From: Noviherbaspirillum pedocola
GTDB taxonomy: Bacteria > Pseudomonadota > Gammaproteobacteria > Burkholderiales > Burkholderiaceae_D
Direction: 5' to 3'
Assembly: GCF_016632335.1 (NCBI RefSeq)
Contig: NZ_JAEPBG010000021.1
Location: 20,468 to 84,467, forward strand
Length of the DNA stretch: 64,000 bases
Shown here: positions 41,108-50,479 of the stretch, piece after piece
Numbering within the stretch: position 1 is the stretch's first letter
How the letters are laid out: the number at the start of each line of letters is the position of its first letter
The notes under the pieces: generated by a model
What the model was told of the DNA's origin: nothing
What the model saw: only the letters and a program-made list of their open reading frames with translations
The model's database searches: none
Translations under genes and position numbers: made by a program

Positions 41108-43237
41108 ATGCCGACTGTCGATGCCCTGGAACTGCCGCATGCCGCGCCGGCGGCAAATGAGGAGACGGATGATGCCCTGCTCGATTGCCTGCTTGCGCTT
41201 GTACGTTTTCATGAACTCCCCGCCACGCGCGATAGCCTGTGCGCCGGTCTGCCGCGCGATGGCGGCCGCTTCACGCCGCAATTGCTGGTGCGCGCCGCGC
41301 AGCGCGCCGGCCTCGTTTCCTGCCTGGTCGAGCAGGACTTCGAAGCGCTCACGTCGGAACAGCTACCGGCGCTGCTTCTGCTGCGCGATGGCACGGCCTG
41401 CGTACTTGGCGGCATCCAGGATGACAGCGCGCAGTTGCTGGCGCCGGCCGGCACGGTCGAGCTTGCCAGCCTGCGGCTACGCTATGCCGGCGAGCTGATC
41501 CTGGCCACGCCGCGGGAAGGCGCTGCAGCGGTGCGGCCGGATCGCTGGCTGCTGCGCATCCTGACCCCGCTGTGGCCGCTGTATGCGGAAGTGCTGGCCG
41601 CATCGCTGATGGTGAATCTGTTCGCGGTGTGCATGCCGCTATTTACGATGAATGTCTACGACCGGGTCGTGCCCAACGCGGCCGGATCGACGCTGTGGGC
41701 CTTGTCGGCCGGCATGGCAATGGTGTTGCTGTTCGACGTGGCCATGCGTGCCTTGCGCGGTCGCGCCATCGAAGCCGCTGGAAGGCAACTCGACATGCAG
41801 GTTTCCTGTCGCATCTTCGAGCGGCTCCTGACGCTGTCGCTGGCCGCGCGCCCGGCTTCGGCCGGCGCCTTCGGCAGCCGGCTGCAGGAGTTCGAATGCG
41901 TGCGCGAGTTTCTGACCGCGGCCACCATCAGCGCGCTGGTCGACTTGCCTTTCGTGGTGGTCTATCTCGCGGCGATGTTCTGGATCGGTGGCGGCCTTGG
42001 CTGGCTCGCGGTGACAGCGATCGTGGTGATCGTCATCGCCGGCTTCGCCTTGCAGGCGCCGATGGCGGCTTCGCTTGCCGATGCGGCCCGCGTGGCCGCG
42101 CGCCGCCAGGCGCTGCTGCTCGACACCCTGGGCGGCCTGGAAACCATACGCGCGGCCAATGCCGAAGGCAGGTTGCAGCGACGCTGGGAAAGGCTGGTGG
42201 CCGAAGCCGGCGACTGGGCCTGCCACGCCCGCGCGCTGGCGGGCGGTGTGCAGCAGGTGTCGCAATGCATGCAGCAGCTGGCTTATCTGCTGGTGGTGAT
42301 TGCCGGCGTGACCCAGGTGCTGGACGAGAAGCAGACCATCGGTGGCGTCATCGCCTGCAGCATCCTCGCAGGGCGCGCGCTGGCGCCGTGGTCGCAGGTG
42401 GCGAGCCTGCTCACGCGTTATCACCAGGCGCGCGCTGCGTTGGCCACGGTGCGGCGTCTGCTCGAGATGCCGGTTGAACGTTCCGGCGCGCCGGCCGGGC
42501 TCGAACGCTCGCAGCTGCGCGGCGAAATCGAATTTCGCGATGTGCACTTTTCCTATCCGGGCCAGCATGGCGAAGCGCTGGCCGGCGTGTCCTTTCGGAT
42601 CGCCGCCGGCGAGCGCGTCGGCGTGATCGGCTGCGTCGACTCGGGCAAGACCACGCTGGAAAAGCTGATCGTGGCCTTCTATGCGCCACAGCGCGGCACG
42701 GTGGCCATCGATGGCATCAATGCCCGTCAGATCGACCCGGCCGCGCTGCGCCGCGCGATCGGCCATGTGCCGCAAGATGTGCTGCTGTTTGCCGGCAGCA
42801 TCCGCGACAACATCGCGCTGGGCGCGCCCGAAGCCGATGATGCCGCGGTGCTACGCGCGGCCGAGCTGGGCGGCGTGACCGACTTCGTCGATCGCTGGAG
42901 CGACGGCTATGCGCGCGAGGTCGGCGAGCGCGGTGCGCAACTCTCCGGCGGCCAGCGACAGGCGATTGCGATTGCGCGCGCCGAATTGTTCACGCCGCCT
43001 ATCCTCCTGATGGACGAGCCCAGCAGCGCCATGGATGCGATTTCCGAAGCGCGCTTTCGCGAGCGGCTCGCGGCCCGGCTGGGCAAGCGCACGCTGATTC
43101 TGGTGTCGCACCGCACTTCGCTGCTGGCCCTGGTGGACCGGGTGCTGGTGCTGGATGGCGGTCGCCTGGTTGCCGATGGTCCGCGTGACCGGGTGTTGGC
43201 GGCGCTGGCCGCGGGGAAGAGCCATGTCGTCTCCTGA
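41108..43237 (+). CDS. Type I secretion ABC transporter (LapB/HlyB-type, C39-like domain)
   Basis: 709 aa. An N-terminal C39-peptidase-like domain (about 15-145) lacks the catalytic Cys-His pattern of true bacteriocin peptidases, so it probably serves only substrate docking, as in HlyB and LapB. A six-helix membrane domain (about 155-430) contains MNVYDRVVPNAAGSTLWAL, typical of the LapB group. The ATPase domain has Walker A GCVDSGKTT with Lys514, signature LSGGQRQ at 612-618, Walker B ILLMDEP (Asp636, Glu637) and the H-loop VSHR. It exports unfolded proteins, usually RTX or large adhesins, in one step. The HlyD-type adaptor gene overlaps its end by 14 bases. No substrate and no TolC-type gene is adjacent. 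Confidence 0.94.
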   Translation: MPTVDALELPHAAPAANEETDDALLDCLLALVRFHELPATRDSLCAGLPRDGGRFTPQLLVRAAQRAGLVSCLVEQDFEALTSEQLPALLLLRDGTACVLGGIQDDSAQLLAPAGTVELASLRLRYAGELILATPREGAAAVRPDRWLLRILTPLWPLYAEVLAASLMVNLFAVCMPLFTMNVYDRVVPNAAGSTLWALSAGMAMVLLFDVAMRALRGRAIEAAGRQLDMQVSCRIFERLLTLSLAARPASAGAFGSRLQEFECVREFLTAATISALVDLPFVVVYLAAMFWIGGGLGWLAVTAIVVIVIAGFALQAPMAASLADAARVAARRQALLLDTLGGLETIRAANAEGRLQRRWERLVAEAGDWACHARALAGGVQQVSQCMQQLAYLLVVIAGVTQVLDEKQTIGGVIACSILAGRALAPWSQVASLLTRYHQARAALATVRRLLEMPVERSGAPAGLERSQLRGEIEFRDVHFSYPGQHGEALAGVSFRIAAGERVGVIGCVDSGKTTLEKLIVAFYAPQRGTVAIDGINARQIDPAALRRAIGHVPQDVLLFAGSIRDNIALGAPEADDAAVLRAAELGGVTDFVDRWSDGYAREVGERGAQLSGGQRQAIAIARAELFTPPILLMDEPSSAMDAISEARFRERLAARLGKRTLILVSHRTSLLALVDRVLVLDGGRLVADGPRDRVLAALAAGKSHVVS

Positions 43238-44660
43238 TCTGCCGGAATCGGCCGCGGAAACCTCGGCAAGCCTGCAACGCCGCGCATCGGGCCATGCGCT
43301 TGGCGCGCATGCGGCACGCGATCCCGATGCCTGGATTGCCGAGGACACGGTCCATGCGCGCGCGTGGCGGCATCGTTTGCATCGGCCGGTGCAGGCAAAG
43401 GCGCACGGTCGCTGGCTGCTGCGCCTGATGCTGGCCTTCTGGGCTGGCGCGATTCTGTGGGCAGCCTTGGCGCAGGTGGATGAAGTCGTGGTCGGCGAAG
43501 GCCGGGTGATTCCATCGGGGCAGGTGCGCCAGGTGCAGAACCTGGAAGGCGGCATCGTCGCCGAGATCCTGGTGGCCGAAGGCGACGCGGTCGAGCGCGA
43601 TCAGCCGCTGCTGCGCCTGGACCCGGTGCGCTTCGCTTCATCGCTCGGCGAAAACGAAGCGAAGCTGCGCGCCTTATCCGCGCGCATTGCGCGGCTCGAA
43701 GCCGAGGCCGGGGATGCGCCGTTCGCAGCAATGCATGGCGGGCCCGAGGAAGCCCGATTGGCGCAGCAGGAACGGGCCTTGTATGTCGCGCGTCGGCAGG
43801 CGCTGCGCGCGAGCATCGCGGTGCTGCGCCAGGAAGCCGCGCAGCGCGAGCAGGAACTGGCCGAGAAGCGCAGCCGCGCGCGCCAGCTGCAGGGCAGCCG
43901 GACGCTGCTGGCGCGCGAGCTGACGATGATCCGGCCGCTGGTGGCGCAGGGCTATGTGGCCGAACTGCAGCAGCTGCGGCTGACGCGTCAGCTCAACGAT
44001 CTTGATGGCGAACTCGACGCGGCGCGCCTGGCGCTGCCGCGGCTGGAATCGGCATGGACAGGCGCGCGCGAACGCGCCCGGGAACTCGAGGCGCGCTTTC
44101 GTGCCGATGCCGGCCGCGAATTGAGCGAGGCGCGCGCCGAACGAAACGCGCTGGCTGCTGCGGGCGCCGAGTTGCGCGACCGGCTGCGCCGCACCGAAGT
44201 GCGCTCGCCGGTGGCCGGCATCGTCAAGCAGCTCAAGGTGCATACGGTGGGCGGCGTCATCCAACCCGGAATGGAGATGCTCGAAATCGTGCCGCGCGAT
44301 GAATCGTTACTGATCGAGGCGCGGGTGAAGCCGGCCGACATCGCCTTCCTGCGCGCCGGGCAGCCGGCGATCGTGCGCCTGTCCGCGTATGACTTTTCCA
44401 TCTATGGCGGCCTGCATGCCACGCTCGAGCATGTCAGTGCCGACAGCCTGTTGCCCGAGCGTCCCGGTGAGACGCCGGGACCGTATTACCTGGTGCGGGT
44501 GCGCACTCGCGGCACCACGCCCACCGGCGGCGGCAAGCCGCTGACGATCCTGCCCGGCATGGTCGCCACGGTGGACATCGTCACCGGGCGCAAGACCGTG
44601 CTGCACTATCTGTTGAAGCCGCTCATCAAGGTGAAGGAGACGATGTTGCGCGAGCGCTGA
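43224..44660 (+). CDS. Type I secretion membrane fusion protein (HlyD/LapC-type)
   Basis: 478 aa. The start ATG at 43224 lies inside the end of the ABC gene with GGGGAAGA just upstream; a longer reading is only a shadow of the ABC gene. One membrane segment (about 68-88) follows a cytoplasmic tail of about 65 residues. Then come the HlyD half-motif GRVIPSGQVRQVQNLEGGIVAEI, a long periplasmic coiled coil (about 135-345, rich in Arg/Glu/Ala/Leu), and the C-terminal RTEVRSPVAGIVKQL lipoyl/beta-barrel part ending in the MVATVDIVTGRKTVL motif. It bridges the ABC transporter to a TolC-like channel. Confidence 0.94.
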   Translation: MSSPDLPESAAETSASLQRRASGHALGAHAARDPDAWIAEDTVHARAWRHRLHRPVQAKAHGRWLLRLMLAFWAGAILWAALAQVDEVVVGEGRVIPSGQVRQVQNLEGGIVAEILVAEGDAVERDQPLLRLDPVRFASSLGENEAKLRALSARIARLEAEAGDAPFAAMHGGPEEARLAQQERALYVARRQALRASIAVLRQEAAQREQELAEKRSRARQLQGSRTLLARELTMIRPLVAQGYVAELQQLRLTRQLNDLDGELDAARLALPRLESAWTGARERARELEARFRADAGRELSEARAERNALAAAGAELRDRLRRTEVRSPVAGIVKQLKVHTVGGVIQPGMEMLEIVPRDESLLIEARVKPADIAFLRAGQPAIVRLSAYDFSIYGGLHATLEHVSADSLLPERPGETPGPYYLVRVRTRGTTPTGGGKPLTILPGMVATVDIVTGRKTVLHYLLKPLIKVKETMLRER

Positions 44661-44759
44661 GTTCGTTGCGGCCGGATCTCCATTACGGCTTTGCGGACGC
44701 TGCGTGGCAGCGCGCCGGGCCGGCTCGGGTTCTTGCAGTGCAGGGAGGGGCTCCTTACC

Positions 44760-45160
44760 TCAGGTAGGCACGCCGCGCAGAAGCGCCGCGTTGTGCTTGA
44801 ACCTCTCCCGCATCAGAAGCCGCCATTCCGGCGTCAGCGATGGCGCGGCGGTTTCGAAGCCCGCATTCATGTGCTCAAGCAGCCCGGCAAACCGGCGCCG
44901 GAGCCGACGGCCAGCGCGCCCCAGCCTTCGAAGTTGCCAGCCTTCTGCAGATACTGCAGCGCCGCCGCGAATTGCCGACCAGGCATGAAGGGCAGATTCA
45001 CCGGGTCGATGGTCCAGGCATGACCTTGATCGACATAGGACGGGGCGTACTGGAAAACGCCTTCGCTCGACGCGCCAGGCTTGTAGCGGCCAACGATGGT
45101 CCACTCGCCGTTGTCCGGCCGCTGCAGATACACATACAGCGGCTTAGAAGTAATCGTCAT
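44760..45160 (-). pseudogene. hipA: Collapsed HipA-type toxin remnant
   Basis: Residues 1-65 (YVYLQRPDNGEWTIVGRY, FQYAPSYVDQGHAWTIDPVNLPF) match the N-terminal domain of HipA-family Ser/Thr kinases. The text then jumps directly to a short segment AGNFEGWGALAVGSG that normally stands much further on, and the frame stops at 44867 after 97 codons. Another frame continues to 44760 (EHMNAGFETAA..., WRLLMRERFKHNAALL) and may be the old C-terminus. Complete HipA proteins have over 400 residues with an ATP-binding and catalytic core, all missing here. It overlaps the hipB-like gene by 17 bases as expected of a hipBA operon. I judge it inactive as a toxin. Confidence 0.75.
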
Positions 45161-45479
45161 CGCCGCTTCCTTTTTCCTGTTGGCTCAGACGCACGCGCTG
45201 TCGGTGTTCGCCTTGCCACAGATCCGCCGGTAATGTCGGCGTGGCGTGGTCGGCCAGGCCGAGCACCAGCAGAGCCGTCAGGTACGCACCGGCGCCAGCA
45301 CCCGGATCACCCCCTTCGAGCCGACGCAAGGTGGCGCGGGAAATGCCAAGGCGCGCGCACAGATCGGCGCCCGTGATGCGTTGGCGCAGGCGCTGGGCGT
45401 GGATGGCCTTGCCCCATATCGCAAGGCGCTCCTGTACCAGGCTGGGCCAGCTTTCGGCAGCGGAAAGCTTTTTCGGCAT
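45144..45479 (-). CDS. hipB: HipB-type helix-turn-helix antitoxin/repressor
   Basis: 111 aa. The central helix-turn-helix (about 28-85) is of the XRE/Cro type: LRQRITGADLCARLGISRATLRRLEGGDP. The C-terminal tail is charged (RLSQQEKGSGDDDYF), as is usual for the toxin-contacting tail of HipB-like antitoxins. It is the first gene of the hipBA pair, overlapping the toxin remnant by 17 bases. A well-spaced promoter with an inverted repeat lies directly upstream, consistent with autorepression. The reading frame is intact, so it may persist as a free repressor after the toxin's loss. Confidence 0.85.
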   Translation of the reverse strand: MPKKLSAAESWPSLVQERLAIWGKAIHAQRLRQRITGADLCARLGISRATLRRLEGGDPGAGAGAYLTALLVLGLADHATPTLPADLWQGEHRQRVRLSQQEKGSGDDDYF

Positions 45480-45490
45480 GTGCTAGAGAT

Positions 45491-45540
45491 TCATAGATGA
45501 GGCATTAGGAAATATAAAGCTCTATCTATGACCATGTCAC
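45491..45540 (-). promoter_or_regulatory. hipB promoter with overlapping inverted-repeat operator
   Basis: On the minus strand, GTGACA (-35, 45540-45535) and TTATAT (-10, 45517-45512) are separated by 17 bases. An 8-bp inverted repeat TCATAGAT / ATCTATGA (45491-45498 and 45524-45531) has one arm in the spacer and one just downstream of the -10. The arrangement suits binding of the HipB-like protein and autoregulation. Confidence 0.65.
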
Positions 45541-45778
45541 GCCCCTTTTGCGGAGCGAAATGCGTTCGAGCGCCTGTTGCTCAACGCAGGCCTGTTCAGG
45601 AGGTTTTTGGATAAAGCTTGATCGTTTCACGCTCATCGCCGTTGCAATCCTTCATCACGGTGCCAAGTCAGCCAGTCTTCCGTTATCATCATCTTTCATA
45701 AATAGAACAGTGTTTCGCCTAGCGGAACAGCGGGCGGCGAAACCATCCGACTTTCACCACCCTGAGAGGAGACGAGTA

Positions 45779-47362
45779 ATGAAGAAGTCAGCAATGCGCG
45801 CTTCAGCGCTGAGCATCGTGGCGGCGGCCGTCGCCACCAGCCTTCTGGCCGGGTGCGGCGGCTCGGATTCGGGCGATCCGAACCGCATCAGCCTCAGCAG
45901 CAAAGGCACGCTCGTGGGCACGAGCGGCGATGTGATGCGCAAATGGCTGGGCATTCCCTACGCCGCGCCGCCGGTCGGCGATCTGCGCTGGAAGGCGCCA
46001 CAGCCGGCGGCGAATTTCGGCGAGCGTGACGCCAGCAAGTTCGCACCGCACTGTGCACAGCCGGGCGGTTCTTTCGGCCAGGCCAGCACTTCCGAGGACT
46101 GCCTGTATCTGAACGTCTACACGCCGACTTCGGGCGGCAATTTCCCGGTCATGGTGTGGATCCATGGCGGCGCGCTGCTGACCGGTGAAAGCGATGATTA
46201 CGATCCCACCGAGCTCGTCAAGCAGGGCGTGGCGGTGGTTACGCTGAACTACCGGCTTGGCCCGCTCGGCTTTCTCGCGCATCCGGCGCTCACCGCCGAA
46301 GGCGGCGGCAGCTCGGGCAACTATGGCCTGATGGACCAGCAGGCGGCCATCAAGTGGGTCAAGGACAATATCGCGGCATTCGGCGGCGACGCCGCCAACA
46401 TGACGATCTTCGGCGAATCCGCCGGCGGCCTGTCGACGCACTCGCAGATCGCCTCGCCACTGGCCGCCGGCCTGTTCCAGAAGGCGATCGTCGAGAGCGG
46501 CTCGTACAACATCGCCACGCCGACGCTGGCAGCCGGCGAGGCGCTGGGTCAGAGCTTTGCCACCAAGGCCGGCTGCACCGACGGCAGCGCCGCCTGCCTG
46601 CGCAATCTGCCGGTGGCCACCATCGTCGCCAATTCCAGCGCGATCCAGTTCGGCGGCACCACGCTGCCGGTCGTCGATGGCAAGGTCCTGCCCTTGTCGC
46701 TATCCGACGCCTTCACCACGGGCAAGTTCAACAAGGTGTCCGTCATCGAAGGCACCAACCAGCATGAATACAGCCTGCTGTCGGCAGCGACGCTGGATGT
46801 GGCGCGCGGCCATGCGCTCACCGCCAGCGAGGCGCCGGCGCAGTTCACGGCGACCTTCGGCACGGCGAGCACCGCGGTGCAGGCTGCGTATCCGATCGAG
46901 GGCGCGCCGAGCCCGGCATGGGCTTATGACAGTGCGCTGACCGACTATGTCTTCGCCTGCAACGGCCGCTCGATCGCCAAGAAGCTCACGTCCAACGGCG
47001 CCACCGTCTATACCTATGAATTCGCCGATGCGAATGCGCCGATGGTGTTCGCGATTCCCGCCCGTCCGGAAGGCTATGGCGCCTACCATGCGGCCGAGAT
47101 CCAGTACGTGTTCCCGAAGCAGCAGACGATCTATGCCGGCGCGCCGTTTACTGCCGCGCAGACCGATCTGTCCAACCGCATGGTCGGGTTCTGGGCGCAG
47201 TTTGCCAAGACCGGCAATCCGAACGCTTCGGGCAGCAGCACCTGGCCGGCTTACACTTCCGCGAACGACTCTTATCTGACGCTCGCGCCTGGCGCCATCG
47301 CGGTCAACACCGCGTTCTCGGCCCAGCACAAGTGCACCAGCCTGTGGACGCCGGGAGTCTGA
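45779..47362 (+). CDS. Type-B carboxylesterase lipoprotein
   Basis: 527 aa. The ATG at 45779 has AGGAG 8 bases upstream. A lipoprotein signal ends in LLAGC, so the enzyme is probably anchored in the envelope. The alpha/beta-hydrolase fold of the carboxylesterase B family is shown by KWLGIPYAAPPVGDLRW, SEDCLYLNVYTP, the oxyanion-hole WIHGGALL, and GLMDQQAAIKWVKDNIAAFGGD. The nucleophile Ser214 is in FGESAGG. A candidate acid lies in the VIEGTNQHEYS region, and the His is in YHAAEIQYVF, the standard late motif. It would hydrolyse small esters; the substrate is unknown. The gap of 114 bp to the following MFS gene leaves co-transcription open. Confidence 0.93.
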   Translation: MKKSAMRASALSIVAAAVATSLLAGCGGSDSGDPNRISLSSKGTLVGTSGDVMRKWLGIPYAAPPVGDLRWKAPQPAANFGERDASKFAPHCAQPGGSFGQASTSEDCLYLNVYTPTSGGNFPVMVWIHGGALLTGESDDYDPTELVKQGVAVVTLNYRLGPLGFLAHPALTAEGGGSSGNYGLMDQQAAIKWVKDNIAAFGGDAANMTIFGESAGGLSTHSQIASPLAAGLFQKAIVESGSYNIATPTLAAGEALGQSFATKAGCTDGSAACLRNLPVATIVANSSAIQFGGTTLPVVDGKVLPLSLSDAFTTGKFNKVSVIEGTNQHEYSLLSAATLDVARGHALTASEAPAQFTATFGTASTAVQAAYPIEGAPSPAWAYDSALTDYVFACNGRSIAKKLTSNGATVYTYEFADANAPMVFAIPARPEGYGAYHAAEIQYVFPKQQTIYAGAPFTAAQTDLSNRMVGFWAQFAKTGNPNASGSSTWPAYTSANDSYLTLAPGAIAVNTAFSAQHKCTSLWTPGV

Positions 47363-47476
47363 GCGCTGCAAGCCGCATCCGTGCCGCGCCGCCTCGGATC
47401 GGACGCCGGCACTCGTGATGCCGTCCCGCGGTCTGCCCGGCAGGGGCAAGCCGCCGGACCTTTGTTTTGAGAAGAC

Positions 47477-48688
47477 ATGATGATGAAACCGCTACGCCAA
47501 CCGCCGCCAGCGCTGATGATTGCCAGCGGCATGCTGGTCACCCTGGTCGCCGTGGCCTTCGCCCGGCTCGCGTATGGCCTGATCCTGCCGTTCATGCGGC
47601 AAAGCCTCGGATTGACCTATCAGCAGGCCGGCAATCTCGGCACCGCCAGCGCGCTCGGCTATCTGTGTTTCGTGATGGCGGCCGGCATGCTGGCCGCGCG
47701 CCGCGGCGGCCGCTTCGCCATCCTGCTCGGCATGCTGCTGACGACAGCCGGTTTCGCCGGTCTTGCCGCCGGCGGCAGCTATGCCTGGCTTGCGGCATGC
47801 ATGCTGCTGCTGGGCCTGGGCACGGCATTCTCGTTCACGCCGGTCATCTCGCTGCTCGCTACCTGGTTCCCGAAGCGGCGCGGCGCCGTGATTGGCGTGG
47901 TCAATAGCGGCATAGGCGTGGGCATGCTGCTCGCCGGCGCGCTGGTGCCCTGGCTGAATACCGCGCATCCGGTTTCCGGCTGGCGCCTGACCTGGGGCGC
48001 ATTCGGGCTGGTATCGCTCATGGCGATGGTGTCGAGCTACGCTTTTCTGCGCAATCCGCCGCGTCCCGCAGCCGCGGCGACGGCGGCGCGCACGCAAGCC
48101 GCGCCAGTGCATCGCAATCCGCATGTGGTCACGGTCGGCATGCTGTATGGCGTGGTCGGCCTGACCTATATCGCGCAATCGGTATTCATGGTCAGCTTTG
48201 CGCTCGCCTCGGGCGTGCCGCCGACAACCGCCGGTCGGCTTGCGGCAATGATGGGTCTGCTGTCGGTGTTCTCCGGGCCGGGTTGGGGCTGGGTATCGGA
48301 CCGGGCCGGCCGCGCCGCATCGCTGACGGCGGCGGTGTCATTGAACCTGTGCGGCACGCTGGTGCCGGTGCTTTGGCAAACGCAGAGTGCCTTCTTCATG
48401 CATTACCTCATCGTCGGCCTGACTTCGTCCGGGATGTTCACCTCGGTGCTGGCGGCTTCCAGCGAAAGGGTCGAGCCGCAGCAGGCGCCGCTGGCAGTGA
48501 GCTTCGTCACGCTGTTCTACGCGGCCGGGCAATTTCTCGGGCCAGCGCTGGCCGGCGTGATGATCGAAGAAGCCGGAGGCTTTCGCACCGCCTTTGCAAC
48601 GAGCTGCGTGATCCTGGCCAGTGGAGTGCTGCTGTGCTTGCGGCTGAGGACCTTGGGCAAGCGAGCGCAGTGCGTGCCAGCCGGTTGA
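47477..48688 (+). CDS. MFS transporter (YbfB/YjiJ-like)
   Basis: 403 aa, twelve predicted membrane helices, no large soluble domain. The first helix pair (MLVTLVAVAFARLAYGLILPFMRQSLGLTYQQAGNLGTASALGY) is typical of the YbfB/YjiJ group within the major facilitator superfamily. A basic loop ARRGGRFA stands at the usual 2-3 loop, and a second GWVSDRAGRAA loop marks the second half. It is probably an exporter of small organic molecules; the substrate is not known. It starts at the first of three consecutive in-frame ATG codons, and the exact one is uncertain. Confidence 0.9.
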   Translation: MMMKPLRQPPPALMIASGMLVTLVAVAFARLAYGLILPFMRQSLGLTYQQAGNLGTASALGYLCFVMAAGMLAARRGGRFAILLGMLLTTAGFAGLAAGGSYAWLAACMLLLGLGTAFSFTPVISLLATWFPKRRGAVIGVVNSGIGVGMLLAGALVPWLNTAHPVSGWRLTWGAFGLVSLMAMVSSYAFLRNPPRPAAAATAARTQAAPVHRNPHVVTVGMLYGVVGLTYIAQSVFMVSFALASGVPPTTAGRLAAMMGLLSVFSGPGWGWVSDRAGRAASLTAAVSLNLCGTLVPVLWQTQSAFFMHYLIVGLTSSGMFTSVLAASSERVEPQQAPLAVSFVTLFYAAGQFLGPALAGVMIEEAGGFRTAFATSCVILASGVLLCLRLRTLGKRAQCVPAG

Positions 48689-48702
48689 TGCATCCCGCGT
48701 AT

Positions 48703-49323
48703 TTACGTTTCGGTGATCCCTGCCTTCATGCAGGCATGCACCAGCTTGGCTACCGAATGCACACCCATTTTTTCCAGTGCGCGGGCACGGTGCACCTTCA
48801 CGGTCTTTAACGAGATCCCGAGGTCAGCTGCGATCTGTTTGTTGAGCCTGCCTTCGATGACGTGCTGCATGACTTCCTGTTCACGCATCGTCAGGCTCGC
48901 GTGGCGCGCCTTGATCTGCTCGTGCTCGCGCTCTTTCATCACATCGATTGCCTGACGACAGATCGCTTGGCGGATGGAATCGAGCAAAGCGCCATCATCG
49001 ACTGGCTTGAGCAGAAAGTCCGCCGCGCCGCGCTTCATCGCCTGCACGCTGGTCGCGACATCGGCATAGGCGCTAAGAAAGATGACCGGTACGTGCGGTT
49101 TATCCTGCAGCATCCATTCCTGCAATTCCAGGCCGTCGCCATCCGGCATGCGCATGTCCGTCACCAGGCAGTCGATTCTTTCGGCACGCTCGTCATGTAT
49201 GACTTCATTCATCGATGCAAATGCTTCGACATGCCAGCCTGCCGCACGCAGTAAGCGCGAAATACTCATGCGCACGCTGTCGTCGTCGTCAACTATGCCT
49301 ATACAGAAATGCCGAGTATTCAT
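48703..49323 (-). CDS. FixJ/NarL-type response regulator with LuxR-type DNA-binding domain
   Basis: 206 aa. The receiver domain (about 5-120) has the acidic pair DDDD near residues 12-15, phospho-acceptor Asp56 in LVTDMRMPDGDG, Ser/Thr in FLSAYADV and Lys in LLKPVDD. The C-terminal helix-turn-helix (about 138-200) has the LuxR pattern LTMREQEVMQHVIEGRLNKQIAADLGISLKTVKVHRARALEKMGV. It regulates transcription in response to the kinase encoded 85 bp upstream on the same strand. Target genes are unknown; the divergent or neighbouring MFS and esterase genes are candidates by position only. Confidence 0.94.
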   Translation of the reverse strand: MNTRHFCIGIVDDDDSVRMSISRLLRAAGWHVEAFASMNEVIHDERAERIDCLVTDMRMPDGDGLELQEWMLQDKPHVPVIFLSAYADVATSVQAMKRGAADFLLKPVDDGALLDSIRQAICRQAIDVMKEREHEQIKARHASLTMREQEVMQHVIEGRLNKQIAADLGISLKTVKVHRARALEKMGVHSVAKLVHACMKAGITET

Positions 49324-49408
49324 GGCTCTTCATGTCGGAATGATCGGTGGCGCTATGGTTACCTCTCCTGTCAAATCTTCCTTGATCTAGTTAAAAGAAT
49401 GCCGATAC

Positions 49409-50479
49409 CTACAGGCTTTCCAGGCTTTTCCCGGGACTATCCATAGCCGTATGGGCTTCCGCTGGGAACACAATGCGGAAGGTCGCGCCTCGACCGGGAT
49501 TATTGAAAGCTTCGATGTGCCCGCCATGGCTGCTGATGATTGCACGCGAGATGGACAGTCCGAATCCGGTCCCATTCGGTTTCGTGGTGAAGTAAGGGTC
49601 AAAGAGATGGCCGACGGCATCGGCTGCAATGCCGGTCCCATTGTCCGTGATCGAGATCGATGCGCTGCGTGGGCCCAGGGAACGGCTTTCCAGCGTGAGC
49701 ATGCGCAGCTCCGGCGGCGTGCCTTTCATCGAATCGCAGGCATTAAGGATCAGGTTGACCAGGACTTGCAGCAGTTGCACCGAATCTCCCCTGACGCGCA
49801 ACATTCCCTTGTGTAGACGGCGTGTCAGCTTCACGCCGTGCGCGCCGAGATGCGTTCTGACCAGGTTCTCGCTTTCACTGAGCAACTCATTCAGATCCAC
49901 CGGGTCGTGCCTCGGTGTGTGTTTCATGAACAGCGATCGCAGCCGCTGGATGGTCGCAATCGCCCGGCTCGCGTCGGCGGTGATGCTTTCCAGGATGCGA
50001 CGCAGTTCTTCCGGGCATGTGGCTTCATTGACGAAGCCGCGCTGTGCCGCCTTCACGTTGTAGGAAATCGCAGTGAGGGGCTGGGTCAATTCATGCGCAA
50101 AGGCGCCGGACAATTCGCCGAGCATCGAGGATCGCGCAAGAAAGGAAACCTGCATCCGTTGCTTCTGCAGTTCATGTTCCAGCTTCGTAGCACGCTCCCT
50201 GAGCTCATCCACGGTGCGATTCGCTTCCTGCAGCGTTTGCTGGAGGTCCGCATCCTGCTGACCGCGCATACGCAGGTATGCGCCGGCATGCCGTGTGCAC
50301 AGACGAGCGCCACTGGAAATGAGAACGGGGAGCAGTATCGGAGCGATCAGCAGCGCCGCCGAGACAAGTGATAAGCCCCGTTTCGGGACCTCGGCATTTT
50401 TGCCGGCGCACCGGCTACCGTCGTTGATGTGTCGATGCATGAAATGAGCCCAGGCTCGGAACCCAGCCGCAATCGGCAT
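49409..50479 (-). CDS. Membrane sensor histidine kinase, partner of the FixJ-like regulator
   Basis: 356 aa. One membrane segment at about residues 36-58 (LSLVSAALLIAPILLPVLI), then a coiled-coil (about 70-115), HisKA with His129 in GAFAHELTQPLTAI, and HATPase with NLILNACDSM, DNGTGI, FDPYFTTK and GTGFGLSISRAI. The HELTQPL box and the layout match FixL/DctS-type kinases that pair with FixJ-like regulators, but no PAS domain is visible here. The start is uncertain: no good ribosome-binding site precedes the ATG at 50479, and one at 50440 is equally plausible. It is co-oriented with the regulator gene. Confidence 0.9.
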   Translation of the reverse strand: MPIAAGFRAWAHFMHRHINDGSRCAGKNAEVPKRGLSLVSAALLIAPILLPVLISSGARLCTRHAGAYLRMRGQQDADLQQTLQEANRTVDELRERATKLEHELQKQRMQVSFLARSSMLGELSGAFAHELTQPLTAISYNVKAAQRGFVNEATCPEELRRILESITADASRAIATIQRLRSLFMKHTPRHDPVDLNELLSESENLVRTHLGAHGVKLTRRLHKGMLRVRGDSVQLLQVLVNLILNACDSMKGTPPELRMLTLESRSLGPRSASISITDNGTGIAADAVGHLFDPYFTTKPNGTGFGLSISRAIISSHGGHIEAFNNPGRGATFRIVFPAEAHTAMDSPGKSLESL

